Assembly: GCA_002418725.1 (NCBI GenBank)
Contig: DIER01000013.1
Span: forward strand, 5,106 to 69,105
Direction of reading: 5' to 3'
DNA: 64,000 nt
Source of the DNA: Acholeplasmataceae bacterium UBA5769
Lineage (GTDB): Bacteria; Bacillota_I; Bacilli_A; Acholeplasmatales; Acholeplasmataceae
The notes below the pieces were generated by a model. The model had not been told where the DNA came from. It did no database searches and was given only the letters and a program-made list of their open reading frames with translations. How positions within the stretch are numbered: the stretch's first letter is position 1; each line of letters begins with the position of its first letter. This document shows positions 43,433 to 51,159 of the stretch, one piece after another. The position numbers and the translations under genes are program-made.

Positions 43433-44275
43433 ATGAACCTATCAAAAATTAAAACTTTGCGTGAGCTAACCGGTTTAGGCATGCTTGAAGTCAAAAAAGC
43501 TTTAGAAGAAGCTAACGATGACATGGAAGAAGCGACACGCATCCTCATGACAAAAACAATTAAAAAAGAACAAACCAGAAGAGTGGCATCGAAAGGTTTA
43601 ACCTCGGTGGAAACCCATGGTAACGAAGCCATTTTATTTGAAATCAACGCTGAAACTGACTTTGTAGCGAAACACCCTGATTTTATCAACATGATGCTTG
43701 ATTTAGGAAATGTTTTAATGCATTCAAAAGTCTTTTCGGTTAAACAGGCATTAAATGCCCCTTATCAGTCTTATACCGTTCAAGATGAAATCAACCGCAT
43801 CGGTAACCTTGTCAAAGAAAATGTTTATTTAAGACGCTTTCATCGTATCTTAAAACAAGACAACCAGTCTTTTGCAACGTATAAGCACTTAGGGGGTAAG
43901 CTATCTGTCTTGGTCATTTATCAAGGTGATGAAAAAATTGGCAAAGAGCTTGCTTTACACATTACATCCCATGGACCTAAGTACTTATCGTTTGATGATT
44001 TAGATAAAGAAACATACAACTTTGAAGAGATGATGCTTCTAAAAGAAAACCCATCATTCACTAAACTCGAGATAGAAGAGAAAATCAAAGCGATGTGTCT
44101 ATACGATCAACCCTTCATTAAAAACCCTGATCAACGTGTAAAAGAAATCCTAAATCAGTCAAAAGTTGTTGATTTCTACCGTTTTGAACTTGGTCAGGGC
44201 ATTGAAAACAAGTTAAACTGCCGCTTAGATATTCCCTGTGATGGATCAAAGATCACGGTTACACCTAGTCTTTAG
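43433..44275 (+). CDS. tsf: Elongation factor Ts
   Basis: A 280-residue EF-Ts, the nucleotide exchange factor of EF-Tu. Both family signatures are present: LRELTGLGMLEVKKAL at the N-terminal UBA-like domain and EINAETDFVAK. The C-terminal LYDQPFIKNPDQRVKEIL and RFELGQGIE complete the dimerisation part. It is normally downstream of rpsB; here rpsB is absent and the gene has its own promoter. The core between residues 90 and 200 is divergent (HGPKYLSFDDLDKE where HAAxxxPxYL is usual). It may be a relocated sole copy or a second paralogue. Confidence 0.9.
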   Translation: MNLSKIKTLRELTGLGMLEVKKALEEANDDMEEATRILMTKTIKKEQTRRVASKGLTSVETHGNEAILFEINAETDFVAKHPDFINMMLDLGNVLMHSKVFSVKQALNAPYQSYTVQDEINRIGNLVKENVYLRRFHRILKQDNQSFATYKHLGGKLSVLVIYQGDEKIGKELALHITSHGPKYLSFDDLDKETYNFEEMMLLKENPSFTKLEIEEKIKAMCLYDQPFIKNPDQRVKEILNQSKVVDFYRFELGQGIENKLNCRLDIPCDGSKITVTPSL

Positions 44276-44293
44276 AAAAGGAGGTACATGAAG

Positions 44294-44500
44294 ATGAAAT
44301 TGAAAAAAAATGTTGGAAAAGTGGATCAAATCGTTCGCTACATCATTGCTGCAATACTCGTTGTCTTAGGATTTGTTCTTCCTCTGTACTGGTTATTTAT
44401 ACCAGCAGCCATCGCACTTTTCACCGCAATCTTTAGTTTTTGTGGGTTATATAAAGTCTTTGGAATTAACACCTGCAAGATAGAAGAAGCCAAAAAATAG
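44294..44500 (+). CDS. DUF2892-family small membrane protein
   Basis: A 68-residue protein with two hydrophobic helices. The KKNVGKVDQIVRYIIA start and FCGLYKVFGINTCKI end match the DUF2892 pattern (NxGxxDRxxR ... GxxTC), found alone or fused to rhodanese domains. I chose ATG 44294 (AAGGAGG nine bases upstream) over 44288, which is too close. Function unknown. Confidence 0.75.
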   Translation: MKLKKNVGKVDQIVRYIIAAILVVLGFVLPLYWLFIPAAIALFTAIFSFCGLYKVFGINTCKIEEAKK

Positions 44501-44526
44501 CCAAGCTGAAAATGCTTGGTTTTTTT
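44501..44526 (+). terminator. Terminator after the DUF2892 gene
   Basis: CCAAGC-TGAAAAT-GCTTGG followed by T run, directly after the stop. Confidence 0.9.
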
Positions 44527-44583
44527 TATCTGTTTGATGTTATAATAACTATAAAGTCATTCACTGATGTGGGGGTAAATTAT

Positions 44584-45330
44584 ATGATTAAAAAACCATG
44601 GCGCATGGAGCGTTACGTCATGCTTGCGCTTATCATCTTTGCGTATGTCATCGAAGTCATTCAACACTTCATGAAAGATTCGGTGTTTCCAAGTCCTTTC
44701 CATTTTAATTTCATGATATTCCTAAGAGGATCTATCTTTTTAATGCTTGTTTTTCTTCATCCAAAACATAAATATATCACGGGAATCGCTTATTCTCTTT
44801 ATTGGGGACTCGCGTTTATACAGAGTATCATTTCGCTTGGAAATATCCCTTTTCAATCGTTTCAATTCATCCAAATCATCAATTTGGGTATCTATTTGAT
44901 GGTTCATGTTTTTGCTATGATTACAGGTGCTTTTCTTTTCTTTAAAAAGGATGTGTTTCATCCACTTTATATCATTTTACCCGCTGCTCTCATCGTTTTC
45001 TCAATGCCACAACTTTTGATCTCTTTACCGTCTTGGATCATGTTTGGCCATATCATCAGTAACCCTACAAGTGGCTTAATCTTTCTTCTTATTCAAATCA
45101 TCGGTTTTGTCATCAACATTATTTTCTTTATTGTGTTGCTACTCTTTGGTATTAGCCTTTATCAGATGTCAAAAGAGAATCCATCAAAAAGTCCCTCTTT
45201 TGAGTCGTCTTCTAAATCTCAAAACATGTATGATATGCTTCATGAGTTAGAAACACTTTATGGTGATGGTGTTTTTTCAAAAGAAGAGTATGAAGCTAAA
45301 AAACAAAAACTCTTGAAAGAAAGAGCTTAG
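44584..45330 (+). CDS. Membrane protein with C-terminal SHOCT-like motif (A)
   Basis: A 248-residue protein. About six hydrophobic helices fill residues 10-205. A Ser/Lys-rich linker and a C-terminal ~30-residue motif, LETLYGDGVFSKEEYEAKK, resemble the SHOCT domain (short C-terminal, LxxGxITxEEFExKKxxLL). The ATG at 44584 follows GGGGG. The longer frame begins in the upstream terminator. Eight bases before a second membrane protein with the same tail. Confidence 0.7.
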   Translation: MIKKPWRMERYVMLALIIFAYVIEVIQHFMKDSVFPSPFHFNFMIFLRGSIFLMLVFLHPKHKYITGIAYSLYWGLAFIQSIISLGNIPFQSFQFIQIINLGIYLMVHVFAMITGAFLFFKKDVFHPLYIILPAALIVFSMPQLLISLPSWIMFGHIISNPTSGLIFLLIQIIGFVINIIFFIVLLLFGISLYQMSKENPSKSPSFESSSKSQNMYDMLHELETLYGDGVFSKEEYEAKKQKLLKERA

Positions 45331-45338
45331 GTGTCTAT

Positions 45339-46124
45339 ATGAAGAAAAGAACGTTACTCATCGCTATCATGTTGATATTACTTCTTGGAAGTATCATGAC
45401 GTTAAATTTTACGAGAAGTTCGTTTGATTACGACGACCCTGTTAAGCCATGGTTGCAGCTTGCCATGATTGCGCTCATTGCGCATACAACATTCAGTTTC
45501 TTTATGCCAAAGCGGTATCGTATAATAAAACTTATCCCCGCTTTCTTTATCGTTGGGTTTATGGTTTCTTTCCTAGTATCACATTTTCCTGATCCAAATC
45601 TTGAAAATCCTTTCGGGATCCTATCGATGGTTTATGCGGCCATTTTAGTAACTGCATTGATGTATCTTATCGATCTTTTGAGTCCTACTTACCACGGCTT
45701 TAAGGTCTTTATCGGTGTAGCACTCCTCGCAGTCGTTGTTTATGGGAATTTCAATACCGCTTATTATTCCTTTCATTTTGTACCTCCTACGAGTGTCGAA
45801 GAATTTATCGGTTATTTTATCATTACACACTTTGCTTTTTATGGTTTCTATTGGATCATGCTATTGACGTTCATTTATCAAATGAAAGTCGTTCCAGAAA
45901 GGCAAAAAGAAGTTTTACCTTATAACCGGTATCGTCCACAAGAAGTTGATCCAAAACTTCAGAAAAACAATCAAGCAACAAAATCTAACGTCACGATAAA
46001 AACTCCTGAGCAGTTGAATAGAGAACGTAACGCCATTAAAAGTTTGACCGCTTTGAAAGAGGCAGGTTTACTTTCCGATGAAGAATTCGAAAGAAAAAAG
46101 AACAAAGTCTTATCTGGAAAATAA
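45339..46124 (+). CDS. Membrane protein with C-terminal SHOCT-like motif (B)
   Basis: A 261-residue protein. About six helices fill residues 5-185, followed by a hydrophilic linker and a C-terminal SHOCT-like motif, LTALKEAGLLSDEEFERKK. Same overall plan as the preceding protein, but the membrane parts differ clearly, so an old duplication or independent acquisition of the tail are both possible. Co-transcribed with protein A. Function unknown. Confidence 0.7.
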   Translation: MKKRTLLIAIMLILLLGSIMTLNFTRSSFDYDDPVKPWLQLAMIALIAHTTFSFFMPKRYRIIKLIPAFFIVGFMVSFLVSHFPDPNLENPFGILSMVYAAILVTALMYLIDLLSPTYHGFKVFIGVALLAVVVYGNFNTAYYSFHFVPPTSVEEFIGYFIITHFAFYGFYWIMLLTFIYQMKVVPERQKEVLPYNRYRPQEVDPKLQKNNQATKSNVTIKTPEQLNRERNAIKSLTALKEAGLLSDEEFERKKNKVLSGK

Positions 46125-46153
46125 AAAAAGGTCCAAGCTATTTGCTTGAACCG
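46124..46153 (-). terminator. Terminator of the TetR gene
   Basis: On the minus strand, GGTTCAAGC-AAATA-GCTTGGACC is followed by seven T. It contains the stop codon region. Confidence 0.85.
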
Positions 46154-46755
46154 ACGAACATACCATCTTGTAAAATCTTCATCACATTATGGGTGATTTG
46201 ATCTAAATCTTGATCGGTCAGGGTGTCTCTAAATAAAACTTGAAGACCTACGAAGTTAGAAATGCCCATTAATACATAAGAAAGGGTTTCTAAATCCACA
46301 TCATCTCTGACCTCACCATGATTCACAGCAGAAGATAACTGTCTCACATAATCTCTGCTAAATGTCATGTAATATTCTCTAAACAATTCTTTATCTGCAA
46401 ACATCGATTCCCAAATGATGCGATAAGCGAGGGGATCTTTCCATGCAAACTTCAGAAAGGCTCTTATTCCGAGTCTTTCTTTTTCATATCTTGTCTGCGC
46501 ACCTTGAATGCCTTCTGAGATCGCTTTTCGAATGGAATGACGGTATTTGGTAAGCACATAGGAGTATAAAGCGAACTTATCGTCAAAATAAAGATAAAAC
46601 GTTCCGGTAGCAATCCCTGATTTCTCAATGATTTCATTGATTGAGGTCGCTTGATAACCGTTTTTTGAAAACAGTTTTTTTGCTGTATCTATGATATGTT
46701 CAAACGTTTTTTGTCCATCTCTTCGCTTAGGAAGTCTATAATTCATTTGATCCAT
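46138..46755 (-). CDS. TetR/AcrR-family repressor of the acyl/Liv operon
   Basis: A 205-residue TetR-type regulator. The helix-turn-helix is AKKLFSKNGYQATSINEIIEKSGIATGTFYLYFDDK. Written in parts: the ATSINEI, SGIATGTFY and YFDDK positions are canonical. The C-terminal ligand domain cannot be assigned, though its size and FadR-like operators fit acyl-CoA sensors. The ATG at 46755 has GGGTG five bases upstream; ATG 46767 is an alternative. It is divergent from the operon starting at 47222, with three palindrome-like sites between them. Confidence 0.88.
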   Translation of the reverse strand: MDQMNYRLPKRRDGQKTFEHIIDTAKKLFSKNGYQATSINEIIEKSGIATGTFYLYFDDKFALYSYVLTKYRHSIRKAISEGIQGAQTRYEKERLGIRAFLKFAWKDPLAYRIIWESMFADKELFREYYMTFSRDYVRQLSSAVNHGEVRDDVDLETLSYVLMGISNFVGLQVLFRDTLTDQDLDQITHNVMKILQDGMFVGSSK

Positions 46756-46922
46756 CGTATCACCCATCTTCTAGTGTAAATCAATTTGTTAAAAAAAACA
46801 ATGAAAAAATATTCGTGTTTTATCTTTGATATATCAAAAAATAAGATGTTTTCTTTCATAGAATGGCTTTATAGTGCTAGAAATTGACCCATAAGGCTTA
46901 TCTTTATGTTCGCTATTAAGAT

Positions 46923-46938
46923 ATGAATAATCGTTCAT
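46923..46938. promoter_or_regulatory. TetR-type operator candidate 1
   Basis: ATGAATAATCGTTCAT: ATGAA/TTCAT arms in a 16-bp frame matching sites at 47030 and 47091. It lies about 170 bp upstream of the TetR start. Confidence 0.6.
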
Positions 46939-47029
46939 AGTGGTAACTTAACTGGCTTTATTTCTTCCTTTGAACACGCGTCTAATATAAGAAGCATATC
47001 GATAAACCTAAACATAAAAAGAACCTAAC

Positions 47030-47045
47030 ATGAATTAACACTCAT
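47030..47045. promoter_or_regulatory. TetR-type operator candidate 2
   Basis: ATGAATTAACACTCAT: weaker palindrome (ATGA/TCAT arms) in the same 16-bp frame, five bases upstream of the thiolase -35. Confidence 0.4.
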
Positions 47046-47050
47046 AGTTA

Positions 47051-47079
47051 TTGACAAAGCGCTTTCTCTATGATAGAAT
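47051..47079 (+). promoter_or_regulatory. Promoter of the acyl/Liv operon
   Basis: TTGACA (47051-47056), 17 bp, TAGAAT (47074-47079). The leader to the thiolase ATG is about 136 nt. Confidence 0.8.
47054..47067. promoter_or_regulatory. cre-like element inside the promoter
   Basis: ACAAAGCGCTTTCT contains the palindromic core AAAGCGCTTT of CcpA sites (11 of 14 positions of TGAAAGCGCTTTCA). It overlaps the -35 and spacer, so CcpA binding would repress. Confidence 0.45.
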
Positions 47080-47090
47080 AAGAGCGTATT

Positions 47091-47106
47091 ATGAATAGTT
47101 ATTCAT
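47091..47106. promoter_or_regulatory. TetR-type operator candidate 3 (perfect palindrome)
   Basis: ATGAATA-GT-TATTCAT, perfectly symmetric, centred about 20 bases downstream of the -10. It resembles Bacillus FadR boxes (TGAATxxxTAxxxATTCA type). Most likely primary operator of the divergent TetR protein. Confidence 0.7.
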
Positions 47107-47196
47107 GTTATTTAAAAACGGTTACACAAACTAAAACGACTTTACTAGGCCATTGTTTCGATTTATTTCTTGTGTAACTTCTTTTTCAATCAAAAG

Positions 47197-47210
47197 TGAA
47201 AACGCTTTAG
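47197..47210. promoter_or_regulatory. Second cre-like element overlapping the thiolase ribosome site
   Basis: TGAAAACGCTTTAG matches 12 of 14 positions of the cre consensus TGWAANCGNTNWCA and abuts AGGAGG. A roadblock site is possible. Confidence 0.4.
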
Positions 47211-47221
47211 GAGGATATAGA

Positions 47222-48433
47222 ATGAACAAAGTTTATGTGATTGGCGCGAAACGCAGCGCGATTGGATCGTTTATGGGGACCCTTTCGTCCTTGCATCCAG
47301 CAGATTTTGGTTCACAGGTTTTAAAAGCATTACTGAAAGAAACGAACATTAACGTTTCAGAGATTGATGAAGTCTTGGTGGGTAACATTTTACCTGCAGG
47401 ATTGAAACAAGGTCTTGCAAGACAAATTTCCATTTTATCTGGCATTCCTTCATCAGTACCCGCATACGGTGTGAACATGGTGTGTGGATCTGGGATGAAA
47501 TCCGTGATGAATGGATACACCAACATCGCTTTAGGACTTCATCACCTCGTGGTTGCCGGTGGCGCAGAATCCATGAGTGGCACACCTTATTTGGTAACAA
47601 GCCAAGTAAGAAGCGGTTTAAAGATGGGTGAACAACCCATGAGAGACCATATGCTTTACGATGCATTAACCGATGCTTTTGAAGGTTATCATATGGGCAT
47701 TACCGCAGAGCATATCGTTGAAAAATATGGCTTAACCAGAGAAGAACAAGACGCATTCGCTTGGGAATCCCAGAAAAAAGCGATGGCTGCACAAGATCAA
47801 GGCAAATTTAAAGATGAAATCGTTCCGGTTGTGATTCCTGGTCGTAAAGGTGACATCATTTTTGATCAAGATGAATACATCAACCGTCAAACATCCTTAG
47901 AAAAACTTTCGACACTTCGACCAGCATTCAAAAAAGATGGTTCCGTGACCGCAGGTAGTTCATCAGGTATTAACGATGGTGCAAGTTTCTTTGTCTTAGC
48001 ATCAGAAGCATATGTGAAAAAACATAACCTTAAACCACTTGCTGAAATCGTCGGCATCGGTCAAGGTGGCGTTGATCCATCCGTGATGGGTTTAGGTCCA
48101 ACACCAGCGATCAAACAAGCCTTAAAACATGCAAAACTAAACTTAACCGATATCGATACTTTTGAGCTCAATGAAGCTTTCGCTGCACAATCCTTAGGTG
48201 TCATTAAAGAATTAACGGATGCTTTTGGTGTCACGAAAGATTACATGTTATCCAAAACCAATCCAAACGGTGGTGCCATTGCTTTAGGTCACCCTGTTGG
48301 AGCAAGTGGTAACCGCATTCTGGTGACCTTGCTTCATGAAATGTTAAAGCAACCAAACCTCAACCTAGGCTTAGCAAGTCTTTGCATTGGTGGCGGTATG
48401 GGTACTGCAGTGATCTTAAAGAAAGTTAACTAA
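47222..48433 (+). CDS. Thiolase (acetyl-CoA C-acetyltransferase type)
   Basis: A 403-residue thiolase. The nucleophilic Cys lies in NMVCGSGMKSV, the His in ALGHPVGASG and the second Cys in LCIGGGMGTAV. It makes or cleaves acetoacetyl-CoA or a longer 3-oxoacyl-CoA; direction is not readable. The ATG at 47222 follows AGGAGG; the longer frame lies in the leader. First gene of the operon that runs to 59332, under a promoter with TetR and cre-like sites. Confidence 0.93.
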   Translation: MNKVYVIGAKRSAIGSFMGTLSSLHPADFGSQVLKALLKETNINVSEIDEVLVGNILPAGLKQGLARQISILSGIPSSVPAYGVNMVCGSGMKSVMNGYTNIALGLHHLVVAGGAESMSGTPYLVTSQVRSGLKMGEQPMRDHMLYDALTDAFEGYHMGITAEHIVEKYGLTREEQDAFAWESQKKAMAAQDQGKFKDEIVPVVIPGRKGDIIFDQDEYINRQTSLEKLSTLRPAFKKDGSVTAGSSSGINDGASFFVLASEAYVKKHNLKPLAEIVGIGQGGVDPSVMGLGPTPAIKQALKHAKLNLTDIDTFELNEAFAAQSLGVIKELTDAFGVTKDYMLSKTNPNGGAIALGHPVGASGNRILVTLLHEMLKQPNLNLGLASLCIGGGMGTAVILKKVN

Positions 48434-48445
48434 AGGAGAATAGTC

Positions 48446-49168
48446 ATGAAACGTTTAGAAAATAGAGTTGCCGTCATTACTGGCGGTGCCAAAGGCTTAG
48501 GTCAAGCGATGGCTGAAGTGTTTGCCAAAGAAGGAGCTATCGTTGTTGCTGCCGATATGGGTGAGATGACATACCAATGTGATCATGTGCATTATATGAA
48601 ATTAAACGTCACCGATGTCCAAGGTGTTCAAACTTTCTTTGATGAAGTCGTTGCACGTTTTGGAAAAATCGATATCTTAGTCAATAATGCAGGGATCACC
48701 AAAGATGCGATGACACGTAAAATGACAGACGACCAATGGAATGCGGTCATTGATGTCAATTTAAAAGGTGTCTTCAATCTTACACGTTTGGTCGGTCCTC
48801 ACATGGAAGCAAATGGCTACGGTTCAATCATTAACATTTCATCCGTTGTCGGTGTTTTTGGTAACATTGGACAAGCAAACTATGCGGCAACCAAAGCCGG
48901 TGTCATCGGTTTAACCATGACATGGGCGAAAGAATTTGCAAGAAAAGGTGCGAATGTCAGAGTGAATGCGATTGCACCAGGTTACATCATGACAGACATC
49001 TTAAAGACTGTCCCACAAGAATTGCTTGATTCATTTGCGAAATTAACGATGATTGGTCGTCTTGGACAACCGATTGAAGTGGCGAATGCAGCTTTATTCT
49101 TAGCATCTGAAGAATCTTCATACATAACAGGACAAACATTAAACGTTAACGGCGGTATGCGTCTTTAA
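48446..49168 (+). CDS. SDR-family 3-oxoacyl reductase (FabG/PhaB-like)
   Basis: A 240-residue short-chain dehydrogenase. The nucleotide site is TGGAKGLGQ, followed by NNAG. The catalytic Ser-Tyr-Lys lies in INISSVVGVFGNIG..NYAATKAG, and the C-terminal LNVNGGM is typical. Such enzymes interconvert 3-oxoacyl and 3-hydroxyacyl thioesters. Next to a thiolase rather than fatty-acid genes, a PhaB-like or 3-hydroxyacyl-CoA dehydrogenase role is more likely than FabG in fatty-acid synthesis; this is inference. Twelve bases after the thiolase. Confidence 0.9.
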   Translation: MKRLENRVAVITGGAKGLGQAMAEVFAKEGAIVVAADMGEMTYQCDHVHYMKLNVTDVQGVQTFFDEVVARFGKIDILVNNAGITKDAMTRKMTDDQWNAVIDVNLKGVFNLTRLVGPHMEANGYGSIINISSVVGVFGNIGQANYAATKAGVIGLTMTWAKEFARKGANVRVNAIAPGYIMTDILKTVPQELLDSFAKLTMIGRLGQPIEVANAALFLASEESSYITGQTLNVNGGMRL

Positions 49169-49197
49169 TTGATATTTTTAGAAAGTAGGTGTTCCTC

Positions 49198-50223
49198 ATG
49201 AAAGAAGTAAATGTAGGCATCGTTGGAACAGGTATCTATCTTCCCAAAGGACGCATGACAGCCAGAGAGGTTGCAGAAGCAACCAAAGGTATTTGGAGCG
49301 AACAAGCAGTGATTGACAAGCTGGGGATTCGTGAAAAGGTCATCCCTTCAAACTCAAGTCAAGATGGTACACAAGAAATGGGTGCACTTGCTGCTCTTGA
49401 TGCACTAAAGCATACGGGTATCGACCCGAAAGACATTGATGTCATCTTAAGTGTGACAGAAGAATGGAAAGAATATCCACTCACCACATCTGCCCTATAC
49501 ATCCAAGACCGGATTGGTGCAGTCAATGCATGGGGAATCGATGTTCAAAACCGTTGTTGTACTACCGTCTCTGCAATGAAAATGGCAAGAGATATGCTTA
49601 TCGCAGATGAAGAGATTAACATTGTGATGGTCGTTGGTGGTTATCGTAACGGTGACTTCGTGGATTATACCGATAAAGATATGTCCATGATGTATAACTT
49701 AGGTGCCGGTGGTGGAGCCATTATTTTAAAGAAAAATTATGGCAAAAATCTATTATTAGGATCACATGTAATCGCAGATGGTTCGCTCTCACGTACAGCA
49801 GGTGTCGAAATTGGGGGCTTATGCAATCCCATTACGCTTGCTAATGTCGATGAAGCGAAAAAATCACTGCGTTTGATGGATCCCAATAAGATGAAAAACC
49901 GTTTAAATGAAGTGTCGATGCCGAATTGGTATAAATGCATCGATGAAGCTTTACGAAAAGCAAAACTAGAAAGAAAAGATATCGGTTATCTCGATATTTT
50001 ACACATTAAACGTTCAGGACATGAAGCGATGCTTCAAGAGTTAGGACTTCGTCCTGAACAATCGATTTACTTAGAAGATTATGGACACATTGGACAGATC
50101 GACCAAATTCTATCGTTGCATCTCGCCTTACAAACAGGTCAGGTCAAAGATGGAACGGTCGTCTGCATGCTCGCAGCAGGCATCGGCTACGTCTGGGCAG
50201 CCAATATCGTGAAATGGGGGTAG
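49198..50223 (+). CDS. KAS III / thiolase-superfamily condensing enzyme with altered active site
   Basis: A 341-residue FabH-like protein. It starts VGIVGTGIYLPKGRMTA; the nucleophile Cys120 is in DVQNRCC and the His270 is in DILHIKR. Where KAS III enzymes have Asn (GNTSAAS), this has His298 (DYGHIGQ), so the C-H-N triad is changed. Decarboxylation may be impaired and another acyl transfer favoured. HMG-CoA synthases use C-H-E and do not fit either. ATG at 49198 is preferred over GTG 49189. Four bases precede the permease gene. Confidence 0.85.
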   Translation: MKEVNVGIVGTGIYLPKGRMTAREVAEATKGIWSEQAVIDKLGIREKVIPSNSSQDGTQEMGALAALDALKHTGIDPKDIDVILSVTEEWKEYPLTTSALYIQDRIGAVNAWGIDVQNRCCTTVSAMKMARDMLIADEEINIVMVVGGYRNGDFVDYTDKDMSMMYNLGAGGGAIILKKNYGKNLLLGSHVIADGSLSRTAGVEIGGLCNPITLANVDEAKKSLRLMDPNKMKNRLNEVSMPNWYKCIDEALRKAKLERKDIGYLDILHIKRSGHEAMLQELGLRPEQSIYLEDYGHIGQIDQILSLHLALQTGQVKDGTVVCMLAAGIGYVWAANIVKWG

Positions 50224-50226
50224 CCT

Positions 50227-51156
50227 ATGACATTACAACAAATTTTATCGATGCTTTTCCAAGGCATTACATCGGCATCGTTTCTTGCGCTCATCACGTT
50301 TTCGATTGTTTTAATCTTTAAGACATCGTTTACCACAAACTTTGCGCAAAGTTCGATTGCAACATTTAGTGCCTATGCAGTCACCAACATTTTCCAAAAC
50401 ATTTTAATGAAAAATAACCCGACAGCAAATCCGATTGTGATGTTACTTTTCTCTATCGCGATTGGGATGCTCGTAGGTTTTGCCTTCGGGGTTTTCATCG
50501 ATGTGATGTTGATTAGAAAATCTAAATATTCAAACGTGCTCACAAAGCAGATGATCACGATGGGTATGATCCTCGTTTTTTCAGGATTGATGCCCGTCGT
50601 TTTCGGGGTTTTCGCACAACCTACCCCGATGCCTTTAACACGTAAGGTTTATGAAGTGAATGTTGGAGGATCGATTCCACTCTTTGTTTCGGGACATGCC
50701 CTCTTATCCATTATCATTACCATCGTGGTTTTAGGTGGACTCTTTGTCGCCTTAAAATATACCAAATGGGGTTTAGGCGTGCGCGCAACTGCATCGAATG
50801 AAACCGTAGCAAGCATGATGGGTGTGAACACGAAGTTTATCACAGCGATGAGTTGGGGATTAGCCGGTGGTATCGGGGCACTTGCAAGTGCACTGTTTGC
50901 ACCAACGGTGTTTACGCTCTCTCCAGATTTAATGTTAGGTTTACAGATCAATGGCTTCTTGGCAGCTGTATTAGGTGGATTTTCTACCTTTGCAGGTCCA
51001 ATGATTGCAGCCTTCATCATTCCAATTTCCCGTGTCTTCGCTTGGCAGTTCTTATCTAACGAATGGTCCAATGCGATTGTTTACTTGCTCGTTTTATTGA
51101 TCATTCTCATTAAGCCTGTTGGCTTACTTGGAAAACGTATTGCAAAGAAGGTGTAA
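50227..51156 (+). CDS. LivH-type ABC permease
   Basis: A 309-residue inner-membrane permease of the branched-chain amino acid/amide/benzoate (HAAT) family, with about eight helices. The GVNTKFITAMSWGLAGGIGALASALFA region (MMGVN.., loop contacting the ATPase) and AAVLGGFSTFAGPMIAA are typical LivH signatures. Together with the next four genes it forms a complete importer. Family members carry amino acids, amides, aromatic acids or other carboxylates, so the substrate is open. Confidence 0.92.
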   Translation: MTLQQILSMLFQGITSASFLALITFSIVLIFKTSFTTNFAQSSIATFSAYAVTNIFQNILMKNNPTANPIVMLLFSIAIGMLVGFAFGVFIDVMLIRKSKYSNVLTKQMITMGMILVFSGLMPVVFGVFAQPTPMPLTRKVYEVNVGGSIPLFVSGHALLSIIITIVVLGGLFVALKYTKWGLGVRATASNETVASMMGVNTKFITAMSWGLAGGIGALASALFAPTVFTLSPDLMLGLQINGFLAAVLGGFSTFAGPMIAAFIIPISRVFAWQFLSNEWSNAIVYLLVLLIILIKPVGLLGKRIAKKV

Positions 51157-51159
51157 ATC

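Noticed and set aside
50649..51071. 140-codon minus-strand frame inside the LivH gene
   Set aside because: Antisense shadow of a well-supported permease; no start signals.
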